Part shown: piece after piece, positions 43,363 to 53,533 of the stretch | How positions within the stretch are numbered: the stretch's first letter is position 1 | Layout: each line of letters begins with the position of its first letter | Assembly (NCBI RefSeq): GCF_004364315.1 | Contig: NZ_SOBR01000001.1 | Location: 1 to 64,000, forward strand | DNA: 64,000 bases | DNA from: Chromohalobacter marismortui | GTDB lineage: Bacteria; Pseudomonadota; Gammaproteobacteria; Pseudomonadales; Halomonadaceae | Reading direction: 5' to 3' | The notes under the pieces: generated by a model | Database searches by the model: none | What the model saw: only the letters and a program-made list of their open reading frames with translations | What the model was told of the DNA's origin: nothing | Made by a program: the position numbers and the translations under genes

Positions 43363-43621
43363 GGGAAACTCCCTCGATAAGCGAATGGACGGGATGTACG
43401 AATAAGATTGAGCCAGGGCATTAGTCGATGGTAGTATGCCATTTCCTCGCATGTGTTGACCCCTCCATCCTGTATTCGTCCCTGTGCGATGTGCCTCCAC
43501 TCATCATGTGGTTCGGCTCTTAGGACGTTTCTGCGCAAGGCGCATTGCCCGCTCGCTTCGAGCCGGCCGTGAGAGCGCTTGCCGCATCGATGGCGCGCCA
43601 CGACGCGTAAGGTCGCCACAG

Positions 43622-43721
43622 CTGCCGCACATGCGGCAGGACGCAGGTGCTGCGACCGGCGCCTTTTGTTTCGATGCCCCAGGCCGAGCGGCCGATGGGC
43701 AATGAAGGCGCCTTGAATTTT
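43622..43721 (+). promoter_or_regulatory. Structured leader of the DEAD-box helicase gene
   Basis: The 393-bp gap upstream of the helicase contains a seven-pair hairpin (CTGCCGC/GCGGCAG, 43622-43639) and then a long nested hairpin whose outer arms are GGCGCCTT (43658) and AAGGCGCC (43705), followed by TTGAATTTTT. Helicases of the CsdA/DeaD type often have long regulated leaders; attenuation here is inferred from the hairpin plus T tract. Confidence 0.4.
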
Positions 43722-43755
43722 TCCGCCGGTTCGCGCCGGCCATCCAAGGTGTGAC

Positions 43756-45465
43756 ATGACCACAACTCCCGCTGACTCGACGACTTTCGCCGAGCTTTCG
43801 CTGCCGTCTGTTCTTCTTTCTACGCTCGACTCTCTGGGGTATGAGACACCCTCACTGATTCAGTCTAAAACCATTCCCGCGCTACTCGAAGGGCGCGATG
43901 TGCTGGGCCAGGCCCAGACCGGTACCGGCAAGACCGCTGCCTTTGCCTTGCCGCTATTGTCGCGTCTTGACCTCAAGCGTCGCGAGCCACAGGTGCTGGT
44001 GCTTGCGCCGACACGTGAGTTGGCGCAGCAGGTTGCCGCGTCTTTCGTTCAGTACGGTCGTGATCTCAAGGGTCTCGAGGTGCTCAGCCTGTGCGGTGGC
44101 CAGGAATATCGTGAGCAGCTCAGCGGGTTGCGCCGTGGCGCTCAGGTCGTCGTCGGCACACCGGGACGCGTGATTGACCACCTCGACCGTGGCAGCCTCA
44201 AGCTCGACGGTCTCAACGCGCTGGTACTCGATGAAGCCGACGAAATGTTGCGCATGGGCTTCATCGATGACGTCAAGCGGGTGGTCGCCGATACGCCGCA
44301 AGATGCGCAGCGGGTGTTCTTCTCCGCGACCTTGCCGAATGAAATCTCGCGTATCGTCGATCATTATCTGGTCGATCCGCTGAGGATCATGATCGAGACC
44401 AAGACCAAGACCGCCGAAGGCATCGAACAGCGGCTGGTACGTATCGAAGGCGGAGCCAAGCTGGAAGCGTTATCGCGCTTGCTCGAGGTCGAGCCGGTGG
44501 ATGCGGCCATCGTCTTCGTGAGAACGCGTGCCGCCTGCACCACCCTGGTCGAGCAGCTATTGCAGCGTGGCGTAAATGCGGCGGCGCTGTCCGGCGATCT
44601 CGACCAGAGTCTGCGTGAGCGAACCGTCGACCGCCTCAAGCGTGGCAAGGTCGATGTCCTGATCGCCACCGACGTCGCTGCGCGTGGCCTCGATGTGCCG
44701 CGTATCACGCATGTCTTCAATTACGATCTGCCGCAGGATGGTGAAGCGTACACCCACCGCATCGGGCGGACAGGGCGCGCTGGGCGCAAGGGTGTGGCGA
44801 TCACCTTCGCCGGGGGGCGCGAGCAGCGTCGCGTGCGTGACATGGAGCGTGTCACTGGCCAGCCGATGAAGGAAGTCGAGTTGCCCGATGAGTCTGTCAT
44901 CCGTGCGCATCGCGACGAGTTGTTCCGCAAGCGTGTGCTGGAGACGCTGGCGCGTGGCAGCGACTATCAGCGTGAGCTGATCGAGGGCTTGGTCGATGAC
45001 GGCTATGATGCCGTCGATCTGGCCTGTGCCATGGCCAGCATGGCGCGTTCCGGCGAGGCCCCCATCGGCCGCTTGCCGAAGCCCGGCGAGCGCCGTTCTC
45101 CGCGCCAGGGCGGCGGTCGCGACGACAAACCCAATCGTCGTGATCGTGGGCCGAGTGCCGGCATGACGCGTTACCGTGTATCGGTGGGGCACAAGGATGG
45201 CGTCAAGCCCGGCCAGCTGGTCGGCGCGCTGGCCAATGAAGGCGGTATCGATGGTGGCAAGATCGGCCGCATCGACATTCGCAACGCTTTCTCCGTGGTC
45301 GAGTTGCCGAATACGCTGCCGGCCGCCGTGCTCTCGCGCATCGGTCAGGCGCGTGTCGCCGGCCGTCCGCTGGAGATCGCCGAGGATCGTGGTGGTCAGG
45401 AGCGCGCGCCGCGTCGCAATCGTGACGATGACGACGGCTCCAAGCGTCGTCGCTCGCAGGCGTGA
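43756..45465 (+). CDS. deaD: DEAD-box RNA helicase, DeaD/CsdA type
   Basis: A 569-residue helicase. Motifs in order: Q motif, AQTGTGKTAA, PTRELAQQ, VLDEADEMLRMGF, FSATLP, ARGLDVPRI and HRIGRTGRAGR. A C-terminal DbpA-type RNA-binding domain (RYRVSVGHKDGVKPGQLVGALANEGGI) and a basic tail follow, as in CsdA. It remodels RNA in ribosome assembly and mRNA decay, mainly in the cold. A structured leader precedes it and a strong terminator follows. Confidence 0.95.
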   Translation: MTTTPADSTTFAELSLPSVLLSTLDSLGYETPSLIQSKTIPALLEGRDVLGQAQTGTGKTAAFALPLLSRLDLKRREPQVLVLAPTRELAQQVAASFVQYGRDLKGLEVLSLCGGQEYREQLSGLRRGAQVVVGTPGRVIDHLDRGSLKLDGLNALVLDEADEMLRMGFIDDVKRVVADTPQDAQRVFFSATLPNEISRIVDHYLVDPLRIMIETKTKTAEGIEQRLVRIEGGAKLEALSRLLEVEPVDAAIVFVRTRAACTTLVEQLLQRGVNAAALSGDLDQSLRERTVDRLKRGKVDVLIATDVAARGLDVPRITHVFNYDLPQDGEAYTHRIGRTGRAGRKGVAITFAGGREQRRVRDMERVTGQPMKEVELPDESVIRAHRDELFRKRVLETLARGSDYQRELIEGLVDDGYDAVDLACAMASMARSGEAPIGRLPKPGERRSPRQGGGRDDKPNRRDRGPSAGMTRYRVSVGHKDGVKPGQLVGALANEGGIDGGKIGRIDIRNAFSVVELPNTLPAAVLSRIGQARVAGRPLEIAEDRGGQERAPRRNRDDDDGSKRRRSQA

Positions 45466-45517
45466 TGTAGCCACCAACGGCTCGCGTATGCCGCTCGTTA
45501 TGTGACGGGCGGCCATG

Positions 45518-45556
45518 AAAAACGCCCCATGGCAAGGTGACTGCCATGGGGCGTTT
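45518..45556. terminator. Bidirectional terminator between deaD and the dehydrogenase gene
   Basis: A stem of at least 14 perfect pairs (AACGCCCCATGGCA with TGCCATGGGGCGTT) and seven-base loop, with A run before and T run after, between convergent genes. Confidence 0.88.
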
Positions 45557-45605
45557 GCGTTGGATAAGGCCCGTCCTCGAAGGGGGCGGGCCTGGCGTGT
45601 GAGCG

Positions 45606-47183
45606 TTATCCTTCGCGCTTGCCGTCGACGAGGCGCTTCAGATTCAGGCCGTTCGCTTCCTTGAGGGCTTCGGGAAGCAGCGAATCGGAAAGATTCTGAT
45701 AGCACACCGGACGCAGGAACCGGAAGATAGCGGCGCTGCCCACGGAGGTGGAGCGTGAATCGGACGTGGCCGGGAAGGGACCGCCGTGCACCATGGCATG
45801 GCAGACCTCGACACCGGTTGGCCAGCCGTTGGCCATGATGCGTCCCGCCTTGCGCTCGAGAATCGGCAGCAACTGTGCCGCGTCCTGCGTATCGCCTTCA
45901 TCCATCTGCAGGGTGGCGGTCAATTGGCCTTCCAGTGCTTCGGCCACGCGTTTCATTTCGTCCAGATCGTTGCAGATCACGACCAGTGACGTGGCGCCGA
46001 AGACTTCGTCCTGTAGCGATTCATCGGCCAGGAGGTCCGCCCCTTGTGTGGTGAAGAGACCGGCTTGGCACTGGTTCTCACCTTCGCCGGTGAGGCCACG
46101 GCCCACTTCGTTGACCTTGGGGTTGGCGGCCAGCTTGGCGACGCTTTGCTCGTAGGCTGAATGAATGCCCGGTGTCAGCATGGTGCTTGCGGGCGTGTCC
46201 TTGAGCGCCTTGCCAGCTTCCTCGATGAAGCTATCCAGCGCCGAGCTCTTGAGGCCGAGGACCAGACCCGGATTGGTACAGAATTGGCCTGCGCCCATGG
46301 ACACGGAGCCCACGAAAGACTGGGCGAGGTCGGTACCGCGCGCTTCGAGTGCCTTGGGCATCAGGAAGACGGGGTTGATACTGCTCATCTCGGCATAGAC
46401 GGGGATGGGCTCGGGGCGCGATTGTGCGGCTTGTTGCAGCGCCAGACCGCCCTTGCGTGAACCGGTGAAACCGACTGCCTTGATGTGGGGATGCTTGACC
46501 AGTGCGGTGCCTACCTCGTAACCGGCATCGAAGAGCATGGAGAACACGCCCTCGGGCATGCCGCACTTCTTGGCGGCGGTCTGTATGGCGCCTGCTACCA
46601 GCTCGGAAGTACCCGGATGCGCCGCGTGGGCCTTGACGATGACCGGGCAGCCTGCCGCCAGTGCGGACGCTGTGTCACCGCCGGCCACGGAGAAGGCCAG
46701 CGGGAAGTTGCTGGCACCGAAGACGGTGACCGGGCCCAGGGCGATGTGGCGCTGGCGCAGATCGGGGCGCGGCATCGGCGTGCGCTCGGGCAGGGCCGGA
46801 TCGACGCGCACATCGAGCCATTCTCCAGCGCGCACGACGTTGGCGAACAGACGCAACTGATTGCAGGTACGACCTCGCTCGCCTTCGAGACGCGCGACCG
46901 GTAGCCCGCTTTCACTCATGGCGCGCTCGATGAGCCCGCCGCCCAGGTGCTCGATTTCCTCGGCGATGGTTTCCAGAAACTTGGCACGCTCTTCCAGCGA
47001 GGTTTCGCGATATGCATCGAAGGCGTCCCAAGCAAGCTGACAGGCACGCTCCACCTGCTGGCTATCGGCGCTGGAAAACTCGGGAGGGAGCGTCTCGCCA
47101 TTGGCGGGATCGACCGCCTGGAAGCTGGCGCCGGGGCCGGCGACGGTATCTTGTCCGATGATCTGCTTGCCTTCCAATATCAT
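45606..47183 (-). CDS. Alpha-ketoglutarate semialdehyde dehydrogenase (2,5-dioxovalerate dehydrogenase)
   Basis: A 525-residue aldehyde dehydrogenase. The catalytic Cys is in [15 protein letters not shown], the catalytic Glu in [13 protein letters not shown], and [32 protein letters not shown] is characteristic of the ketoglutarate semialdehyde group. It oxidises 2,5-dioxopentanoate to 2-oxoglutarate, the last step of the non-phosphorylating pentose pathways. It is the third gene of a probable operon behind the XylX-like gene and the TRAP binding protein. Confidence 0.9.
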   Translation of the reverse strand: MILEGKQIIGQDTVAGPGASFQAVDPANGETLPPEFSSADSQQVERACQLAWDAFDAYRETSLEERAKFLETIAEEIEHLGGGLIERAMSESGLPVARLEGERGRTCNQLRLFANVVRAGEWLDVRVDPALPERTPMPRPDLRQRHIALGPVTVFGASNFPLAFSVAGGDTASALAAGCPVIVKAHAAHPGTSELVAGAIQTAAKKCGMPEGVFSMLFDAGYEVGTALVKHPHIKAVGFTGSRKGGLALQQAAQSRPEPIPVYAEMSSINPVFLMPKALEARGTDLAQSFVGSVSMGAGQFCTNPGLVLGLKSSALDSFIEEAGKALKDTPASTMLTPGIHSAYEQSVAKLAANPKVNEVGRGLTGEGENQCQAGLFTTQGADLLADESLQDEVFGATSLVVICNDLDEMKRVAEALEGQLTATLQMDEGDTQDAAQLLPILERKAGRIMANGWPTGVEVCHAMVHGGPFPATSDSRSTSVGSAAIFRFLRPVCYQNLSDSLLPEALKEANGLNLKRLVDGKREG

Positions 47184-47357
47184 GCTTGCCTCCTGGCAGG
47201 GTGAACAACTCAGTAATGGCGATGGTACGTTCGGAATTCAACGGTGGCGCGCCACCGCCGCCGATCCGCAAAAAGAGCGAACGCCAGTCATCAGGACGCC
47301 TGATGATCTCACCAGGCGTCCATGAAGGATGGCGTTGCCCATTTTGGCCGCGGCAGA

Positions 47358-48377
47358 TTACAAGAGACCACGCGACTTGAGGAATTGAGTCACTGAATCA
47401 TAGTACTCTTTTGTGATTTCGTTCTTGTCGGCCCACACTTTCCATTCTTTCTCGGCGGCCTGACGGAACTTCTTGCGTTCCTCGGCGGAAAGGTCGACCG
47501 GGTGCACGTCAGGATCTTTCTTGAGCTTTTTGAGCGTCTTGAGATCGGCTTCCTTGAGCTGGGCGATCAGGTCATAGGCCATGGCATCAAAGGCCGTTTC
47601 AAGGGTGGTCTTGAGATCGTCCGACAGGCCATCCCAGATCTTCTTGTTGATTGAAACGGCGATCATGGGCATGGAGTGGAAGCCGGGATACAACGGATAC
47701 GATGCGAATTCATGAATCCCCTGTGCATCGTTGTTGGAAAGTACCGTCGAGTCGGCGGCGTCAATCACGCCTTTTTCCATCGCGGTATAGACTTCAGAGC
47801 CGGGCAGATTGACGGGCGTCGCGCCGATCCTCTCGAAGATGTTGTAAACCATGCCTTGGGGAGCACGAATCTTGAGGCCCTCGAAATCCTTGATTTCGTC
47901 GATCTTCACCGTCGAGGGAATGGACTCGAGGGGAAAGGTCGCTGAGGAAATCAGGTGAGTGCCGTAACGCTCGGCCAACTGATTGTAGATTTTCTCGCCA
48001 CCCCCGTGCTTCATGTACTCGAGAAAGTCATAGGGGTTGCTCCAGGCCCCGACCAGGTTGCCCATCATCCCGAACGCGGGGTTCTGTCCAGAGAAGTAGC
48101 TGGGATCCGTCATGTGACCTTGCAGGATGCCCGAGGAGACCGCCTGCAGTGTTTCGGTGGGGCCCACGACAGAGTTAATGGGCATGACTTCGATATTGAC
48201 CTTGCCATCGGTCATGGTTTCGATTTTGTCGGCCCATTTTTGTTTGATCTTGAAACTGGGCTCGCCCGCCGTTTCCGATGCCTGGAACTTCCAGTCATAT
48301 TGCGCTGCCTGTGCGCTGGTCATTCCCACCAACAGGAGGGAGCCGGTAGCGATGAGTGCTTGTTTTAGAGTGAGCAT
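47358..48377 (-). CDS. TRAP transporter solute-binding protein, DctP type
   Basis: A 339-residue periplasmic protein with a signal peptide (LKQALIATGSLLLVGMTSAQA, cleavage near residue 22). Conserved TRAP features are IRAPQGMVYNIFERIGATPVNLPGSEVYTAMEKGVIDAAD. The ATG at 48377 has GGAG upstream and gives a cleaner signal peptide than the ATG at 48389. No DctQ or DctM membrane subunit is in the window, so partners must be elsewhere. Its setting suggests a sugar acid such as xylonate or arabonate as ligand. Confidence 0.9.
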   Translation of the reverse strand: MLTLKQALIATGSLLLVGMTSAQAAQYDWKFQASETAGEPSFKIKQKWADKIETMTDGKVNIEVMPINSVVGPTETLQAVSSGILQGHMTDPSYFSGQNPAFGMMGNLVGAWSNPYDFLEYMKHGGGEKIYNQLAERYGTHLISSATFPLESIPSTVKIDEIKDFEGLKIRAPQGMVYNIFERIGATPVNLPGSEVYTAMEKGVIDAADSTVLSNNDAQGIHEFASYPLYPGFHSMPMIAVSINKKIWDGLSDDLKTTLETAFDAMAYDLIAQLKEADLKTLKKLKKDPDVHPVDLSAEERKKFRQAAEKEWKVWADKNEITKEYYDSVTQFLKSRGLL

Positions 48378-48513
48378 TTCGATCTCCATTGAAGCTTGTT
48401 GTTATGAATAAAGCGTTGGCATCGGCCTGATGCCGAGTCATGGACGTTCGCTTGGCGAACTCGCTGCCCATGTTGGAAGCGCATTGTCGGTACGCCCGGG
48501 GCGACACATCCTG

Positions 48514-49701
48514 CTAGTCGTCTCGCGCGGGGTCGATGTCTCGACTAATGCGCATTAGATAGTTGAGCAGGGCACCGCTGCCGAACTGCCAGGGCCGAAT
48601 GCGGTCGCTGGTGTCGACACGATTGACGAGTGCCCCGAGCGTTGGGGTGGCGATGGTCACCACGTCCTCGAGGTGATGAGTGAAGCCGCTGCCCTGGGTA
48701 TCACGGTCCTGAGTCGGCGCGAACAGAGTGCCCAGGAACAGCATGAAGCCATCCGGATACTGGTGATGGCTGCCTAACGTCTGGGCGACGAGATCCAGCG
48801 GGTCGCGGCTGATCTGATTCATCGAGCTCACCGCGTCCAGATGAAAGCCGTCCTCACCGCGAACGTCGAGGGTCACCTCCAGGGCGCGAACGCTATCGAT
48901 GTCGAAGTCCTCATCGAAAAGACGCACGAAGGGACCGATGGCACAGGACGCGTTGTTGTCCTTGGCCTTGCCCAGCAACAGGGCACTCCGCCCCTCGACA
49001 TCGCGCAGGTTGACGTCGTTACCCAGCGTGGCGCCGCGTACCTGCCCACGCGAGTCCACTGCCAGCACGACCTCGGGCTCCGGGTTGTTCCACTTCGAGG
49101 CGGGGTGAATGCCGACTCGATGCCCCAGCCCTACCGCCGACATGGGTTGCGATTTGGTGAACACCTCGGCGTCGGGGCCGATCCCGACCTCGAGGTATTG
49201 TGACCAGGCATCGAGTTCCACCAGCTTCGTCTTGAGGGCCTGGGCCTCGTCGGAGCCCGGGGTCAATTGGGACAGGTCGTCGCCGATCAGCGAGGTGACG
49301 GTCTCACGCAATGTCGCGGCCTTCTGGCTATCACCGCGCGCCTGCTCCTCGATCACCCGCTCCAGCATCGATGATGCGAATGTTACGCCACACGCCTTGA
49401 TCGCCTGCAAGTCGCAGGGCGCCAGGAGGTGCCAGGTAGCAGGGTCGCCCTCGGCTTCAAGCGATGCTTCCAGGCAGTCGCTGACCGCGAGGAGTGGGGC
49501 ATCCGGCGCCTGGGCGATCCGCGCTGACACGTCGTCGAATTCCAGCAGGGCACTGAACGTGGGGGCGAGGCCACTTATGTCGTGAAGCATGCCGTCGCGC
49601 ACGGTGACCAGGCGCGGACCTTGCACATCGGGATCCCACACACGGCCGATCAAGCGATCGTTGCCGGCGTCCTGGGGGAGAAACGGGTGAAATTCATTCA
49701 T
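48514..49701 (-). CDS. xylX: FAH-superfamily 2-keto-3-deoxy-pentonate dehydratase, XylX-like
   Basis: A 395-residue member of the fumarylacetoacetate hydrolase superfamily. VGIHPASKWNNPEPEVVLAVDSRGQVRGATLGNDVNLRDVEGRSALLLGKAKDNN-type sequence (about residues 195-250) supplies the metal-binding Glu and Asp and matches XylX of the Weimberg pathway as I know it. It dehydrates 2-keto-3-deoxy-xylonate or -arabonate to 2,5-dioxopentanoate. The ATG at 49701 is preferred; the frame upstream to 49857 runs through an operator. First gene of the operon xylX-dctP-dehydrogenase. Confidence 0.82.
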   Translation of the reverse strand: MNEFHPFLPQDAGNDRLIGRVWDPDVQGPRLVTVRDGMLHDISGLAPTFSALLEFDDVSARIAQAPDAPLLAVSDCLEASLEAEGDPATWHLLAPCDLQAIKACGVTFASSMLERVIEEQARGDSQKAATLRETVTSLIGDDLSQLTPGSDEAQALKTKLVELDAWSQYLEVGIGPDAEVFTKSQPMSAVGLGHRVGIHPASKWNNPEPEVVLAVDSRGQVRGATLGNDVNLRDVEGRSALLLGKAKDNNASCAIGPFVRLFDEDFDIDSVRALEVTLDVRGEDGFHLDAVSSMNQISRDPLDLVAQTLGSHHQYPDGFMLFLGTLFAPTQDRDTQGSGFTHHLEDVVTIATPTLGALVNRVDTSDRIRPWQFGSGALLNYLMRISRDIDPARDD

Positions 49702-49735
49702 GGGAGCGCCCTTGGCTTCATCACGTTGGTGATAA

Positions 49736-49766
49736 ATGTTGAACATAGAGCTCACATGTTCAACAT
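49736..49766. promoter_or_regulatory. Double operator ATGTTnAACAT ahead of xylX
   Basis: Two perfect 11-bp palindromes, ATGTTGAACAT (49736) and ATGTTCAACAT (49756), have centres 20 bp apart, 35 bases upstream of the xylX start. The same pair with the same spacing lies ahead of xylD. It is a probable GntR-family repressor site. The rest of the 368-bp gap to 50070 shows no other clear element. Confidence 0.75.
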
Positions 49767-50069
49767 AGACATTCGTATACCCGTGGCAACTGCCCAAGCT
49801 GCAGTGGGGCGCCACGACAGGGGGACAGACGAGCGTGGCCATGCCCCCTGAGGGCAAGAAATCATCGTTTTTTCAGTTGGTTGACGTTAAATACCGATAA
49901 GAAATAGACGCCGTGGCGGCACTCCTGAGAATGGAGGGCAAGCGCGTTTCGCCTTTGTTGATATTGCCATGTATATCAATCGAGGTGATTTTTGACATTA
50001 TTCGGTTATCAGGAAAGACGTTTATTGTGTCGGCAACGCTAATGCGAATGTCATGAGAAGGAGCCCCTG

Positions 50070-51815
50070 ATGAGTCAGTCCCCCCGCCGACTGCGCAGCG
50101 CCGAGTGGTTTGGTACCGCAGACAAGAACGGTTTCATGTACCGCAGCTGGATGAAGAATCAGGGCATTCCCGATCATGAGTTCCAGGGCAAACCGATCAT
50201 CGGCATCTGCAATACCTGGTCGGAGCTCACGCCCTGCAATGCGCATTTCCGCAAGCTTGCCGAACACGTCAAGAAAGGGGTGCTCGAAGCGGGCGGGTAC
50301 CCGGTCGAGTTTCCGGTGTTCTCCAACGGCGAATCCAATCTGCGCCCCACCGCGATGTTCACCCGCAACCTGGCGAGCATGGATGTCGAGGAAGCCATTC
50401 GCGGCAACCCGCTCGATGCCGTGATTCTGCTGGTGGGCTGTGACAAGACCACGCCGGCGTTGCTGATGGGCGCCGCGAGTTGCGATATTCCCACGCTGGT
50501 GGTCACCGGCGGCCCGATGCTCAATGGCAAGCACGAAGGCAAGGATATCGGCTCGGGTACCGTGGTGTGGAAGCTCTCCGAGGAAGTGAAGGCCGGTAAG
50601 ATTTCGCTGCATGACTTCATGGCTGCCGAGGCAGGCATGTCACGCTCCGCCGGTACCTGCAACACCATGGGCACCGCCTCGACCATGGCCTGCATGGCCG
50701 AATCACTGGGCACCTCGTTGCCGCACAATGCCGCGATTCCCGCTGTCGATTCGCGCCGCTATGTGCTGGCTCACCTGTCCGGCAACCGCATCGTGGAGAT
50801 GGTTCATGAAGATCTCAAACTCTCCAAGGTGCTCACCAAGCAGGCCTTCGAGAATGCCATTCGCACCAACGCGGCCATCGGCGGATCGACCAATGCGGTG
50901 ATCCATTTGCAAGCCATTGCCGGGCGTATCGGGGTCGACCTGACGCTGGATGACTGGACGCGTATCGGGCGTGGCACGCCGACCATCGTCGATTTGCAGC
51001 CTTCCGGCCGTTATCTGATGGAAGAGTTCTACTATGCGGGGGGCTTGCCGGCCGTATTGCGACGTCTGGGCGAGGCCGACCGGCTACCGCACAAGGAGGC
51101 GTTGACCATCAACGGCAAGACGCTATGGGAGAACGTTCAGGACGCGCCACTTTACAATGAGGCGGTGATTCGTCCTCTCGACACGCCGTTGCGCGAGGAC
51201 GGCGGCATGTGCGTGATGCATGGCAATCTTGCGCCCAATGGCGCCGTCCTCAAGCCTTCCGCCGCGACGCCCGAGTTGATGACGCACCGTGGCCGTGCCG
51301 TGGTTTTCGAGAATTTCGACGACTATAAGGCGCGCATCAACGACCCCGATCTCGATGTCACCGCCGACGACATTCTGGTGATGAAGAACTGCGGCCCCCG
51401 CGGTTACCACGGCATGGCCGAGGTCGGCAACATGGGGCTGCCCGCCAAGCTGCTCGAGCAGGGCGTCACCGACATGGTGCGGATCTCCGATGCGCGCATG
51501 AGTGGCACGGCGTATGGCACCGTGGTACTCCATGTGGCGCCGGAAGCCGCCGCGGGTGGCCCGCTCGCGGCGGTTCGCAATGGGGATTTGATCGCTCTCG
51601 ATGCCTATGCCGGCACGTTGCATCTGGAGGTCGACGATGCCGAGCTCGCCGCACGCCTGGCCGAGGCCGATCCTACCGCCGAGTCGACGCGCATCGCCAG
51701 TACCGGCGGATACCGCCAGCTCTACATCGAGCACGTGCTGCAGGCCGATCAGGGCTGCGACTTCGACTTCTTGGTGGGATGTCGCGGCGCGGAAGTTCCC
51801 CGCCACTCACACTGA
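50070..51815 (+). CDS. IlvD/Edd family dehydratase, probable L-arabonate dehydratase
   Basis: A 581-residue dehydratase. Cluster cysteines appear in [28 protein letters not shown] and [12 protein letters not shown]; a C-terminal swivel domain follows (RISDARMSGTAYGTVVLHVAPEAAAGGPLA). The N-terminus (RLRSAEWFGTADKNGFMYRSWMKN) matches the L-arabonate dehydratase branch rather than IlvD, from memory. It converts L-arabonate to 2-keto-3-deoxy-arabonate, feeding the XylX-like enzyme. AGAAGGAG precedes the start. Confidence 0.85.
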   Translation: MSQSPRRLRSAEWFGTADKNGFMYRSWMKNQGIPDHEFQGKPIIGICNTWSELTPCNAHFRKLAEHVKKGVLEAGGYPVEFPVFSNGESNLRPTAMFTRNLASMDVEEAIRGNPLDAVILLVGCDKTTPALLMGAASCDIPTLVVTGGPMLNGKHEGKDIGSGTVVWKLSEEVKAGKISLHDFMAAEAGMSRSAGTCNTMGTASTMACMAESLGTSLPHNAAIPAVDSRRYVLAHLSGNRIVEMVHEDLKLSKVLTKQAFENAIRTNAAIGGSTNAVIHLQAIAGRIGVDLTLDDWTRIGRGTPTIVDLQPSGRYLMEEFYYAGGLPAVLRRLGEADRLPHKEALTINGKTLWENVQDAPLYNEAVIRPLDTPLREDGGMCVMHGNLAPNGAVLKPSAATPELMTHRGRAVVFENFDDYKARINDPDLDVTADDILVMKNCGPRGYHGMAEVGNMGLPAKLLEQGVTDMVRISDARMSGTAYGTVVLHVAPEAAAGGPLAAVRNGDLIALDAYAGTLHLEVDDAELAARLAEADPTAESTRIASTGGYRQLYIEHVLQADQGCDFDFLVGCRGAEVPRHSH

Positions 51816-51836
51816 GCCGAGTGGCACGGACAGAGC

Positions 51837-51864
51837 AAGAGGGCGGCCGATCGGTCGCCCTCTT
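51837..51864. terminator. Terminator after the arabonate dehydratase gene
   Basis: AAGAGGGCG and CGCCCTCTT form a nine-pair stem around an inner GGCC-type structure, followed by TTTG, between convergent genes. Confidence 0.75.
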
Positions 51865-51927
51865 TGCGTATGGGGCATTGCGCGGCGTGAGACGCTGAGG
51901 CTCTACGCCTATTGGAGTATGTCGCGC

Positions 51928-53499
51928 TTATGGCAGAGGGCGATAGTCGAAGTAGGAGAAGTCCGCGGCTCGGCGCCGGCCACCTAGATCCTGTGCACAA
52001 AGTCCCACGAAAGTGCCGGTGAAACGTATGTAATCGGCAGCATCATCGGAAAGATGGCGGATATCTATCACGTCGCCAATGGTGCGCCACGCCTCATCGA
52101 TTGACGCAACGTGGAACTGCAGCCGTTCGTTGTGGATCGTTGCCATCAAGCAAATTGGGCCTTCCGGGAGGGCGATTCTCTCCGTCAGTAGCTCATCGTA
52201 TTGGCCATGGCGGGATTCGATGATGCCGAGACATCTTCCCCGTGCCTCATGATGCGTGACACACAAGTAGGCATAATCGGTCGTATCGTAATAGATGATC
52301 AGCCCTGCCATCTGTTGAAAATCTTCTGGCGAATACTCGAGCTGGGTTTCGATCTCGACATGGAAGTCCGTCAGTCGCCTTGCCAGCAGGCTTTGGCGAT
52401 GCATCGACTGCATCGATTCGCCCCCTTTGAGACGCAAGAAACCGGGACGCTCGGAGAGCGATATCCAGTCCTCGCCGAAGGCTCGCCGTAGTGAATTCCA
52501 GTAGCCCTTCAGCTCGGCAGAAGAGAATTCATCCCGATCGTTTTCCATCCGCATGGGGTGGGGCGGTAGCTTCGGTGCTTCTACGTTGATGCTGGGGTGA
52601 GGGCCATCCATGACACGTAGCCATCCGTCCTGGGTCCAATGACATTTTTGGATGGCGGTTTCGCGTCCGAGAATGCATTTGTTCTCCACGGCCGGGCGAG
52701 CGCATAGATGGGCCATATACCACTCTCCGTTTTGTGTCTCGACGAGGCTGGCATGCCCTGCCTTCTGCAATTCCCCCGGCTGGCCTGGATCGGAAGTCAG
52801 GACTGGGTTGTCAGGATCGACTTCGTAGGGCCCCGGCAGAGAAGCAGATCGCGCAACCGTGACGGCGTGAGTGTATCCGGTACCCCCTTCGGCTGTGATC
52901 AGATAATAATATCCGTTGCACTTGTAAAGGTGAGGGGCTTCCGTTACGCCGAGTCGAGTCCCTTTGAAGATGTTGTGCACGGGCCCCGTCAGAGATTGAC
53001 TGACCCTGTTGTAACGCTGGAGTGCGATGCCAGCGAAAGCGTTTTCCCCCTTGCGGAAATCCCATATCATGTTCAGAAGCCAGCTCGATCCATCATCATC
53101 ATGAAACAGGGAAGGGTCGAAGCCACTACTGTTCAGATAGACGGGGTCGGACCAGGGCCCTTCGATATTCTCGGCGGTGACGAGATAGTTATGGGTATCT
53201 TTGAAAGCGCCTTTTCGGCTTTTGACATCGGTATAGATCAGGTAGAAGATTCCAGCGGCATGGCTCAAGCAGGGTGCCCAGACACCGCCCGAGTCGATGT
53301 TGCCAACCATGTCGAGCTGAGTCGTTCGCGTCAGTGGATACGTGAGCAACCGCCAATGCACCAGATCTCTGGAATGGTGGATTTGCACGCCGGGAAACCA
53401 CTCGAACGTGGACACCGCGATATAATAGTCGTCGCCTACGCGTAGCATCGAGGGATCCGGATGATATCCAGGCAAGACGGGATTGGTAATGATCGCCAT
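51928..53499 (-). CDS. Glycoside hydrolase family 43, beta-xylosidase/arabinofuranosidase
   Basis: A 523-residue enzyme with a five-bladed propeller domain and a C-terminal beta-sandwich (from about 330). Catalytic acids are visible: Asp in PGYHPDPSMLRVGD, Asp in SGFDPSLFHDDDG and Glu in GVTEAPHLYK. No signal peptide, so it cleaves imported xylo-oligosaccharides or xylosides inside the cell. The true start is the ATG at 53499 with AAGGA upstream; the frame open to 53880 is not coding. It lies 34 bp after the transporter gene, in one operon. Confidence 0.92.
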   Translation of the reverse strand: MAIITNPVLPGYHPDPSMLRVGDDYYIAVSTFEWFPGVQIHHSRDLVHWRLLTYPLTRTTQLDMVGNIDSGGVWAPCLSHAAGIFYLIYTDVKSRKGAFKDTHNYLVTAENIEGPWSDPVYLNSSGFDPSLFHDDDGSSWLLNMIWDFRKGENAFAGIALQRYNRVSQSLTGPVHNIFKGTRLGVTEAPHLYKCNGYYYLITAEGGTGYTHAVTVARSASLPGPYEVDPDNPVLTSDPGQPGELQKAGHASLVETQNGEWYMAHLCARPAVENKCILGRETAIQKCHWTQDGWLRVMDGPHPSINVEAPKLPPHPMRMENDRDEFSSAELKGYWNSLRRAFGEDWISLSERPGFLRLKGGESMQSMHRQSLLARRLTDFHVEIETQLEYSPEDFQQMAGLIIYYDTTDYAYLCVTHHEARGRCLGIIESRHGQYDELLTERIALPEGPICLMATIHNERLQFHVASIDEAWRTIGDVIDIRHLSDDAADYIRFTGTFVGLCAQDLGGRRRAADFSYFDYRPLP

Positions 53500-53533
53500 A
53501 TTATCGGCTTCCTTGTTGCCAAGCGGTGTGAAT

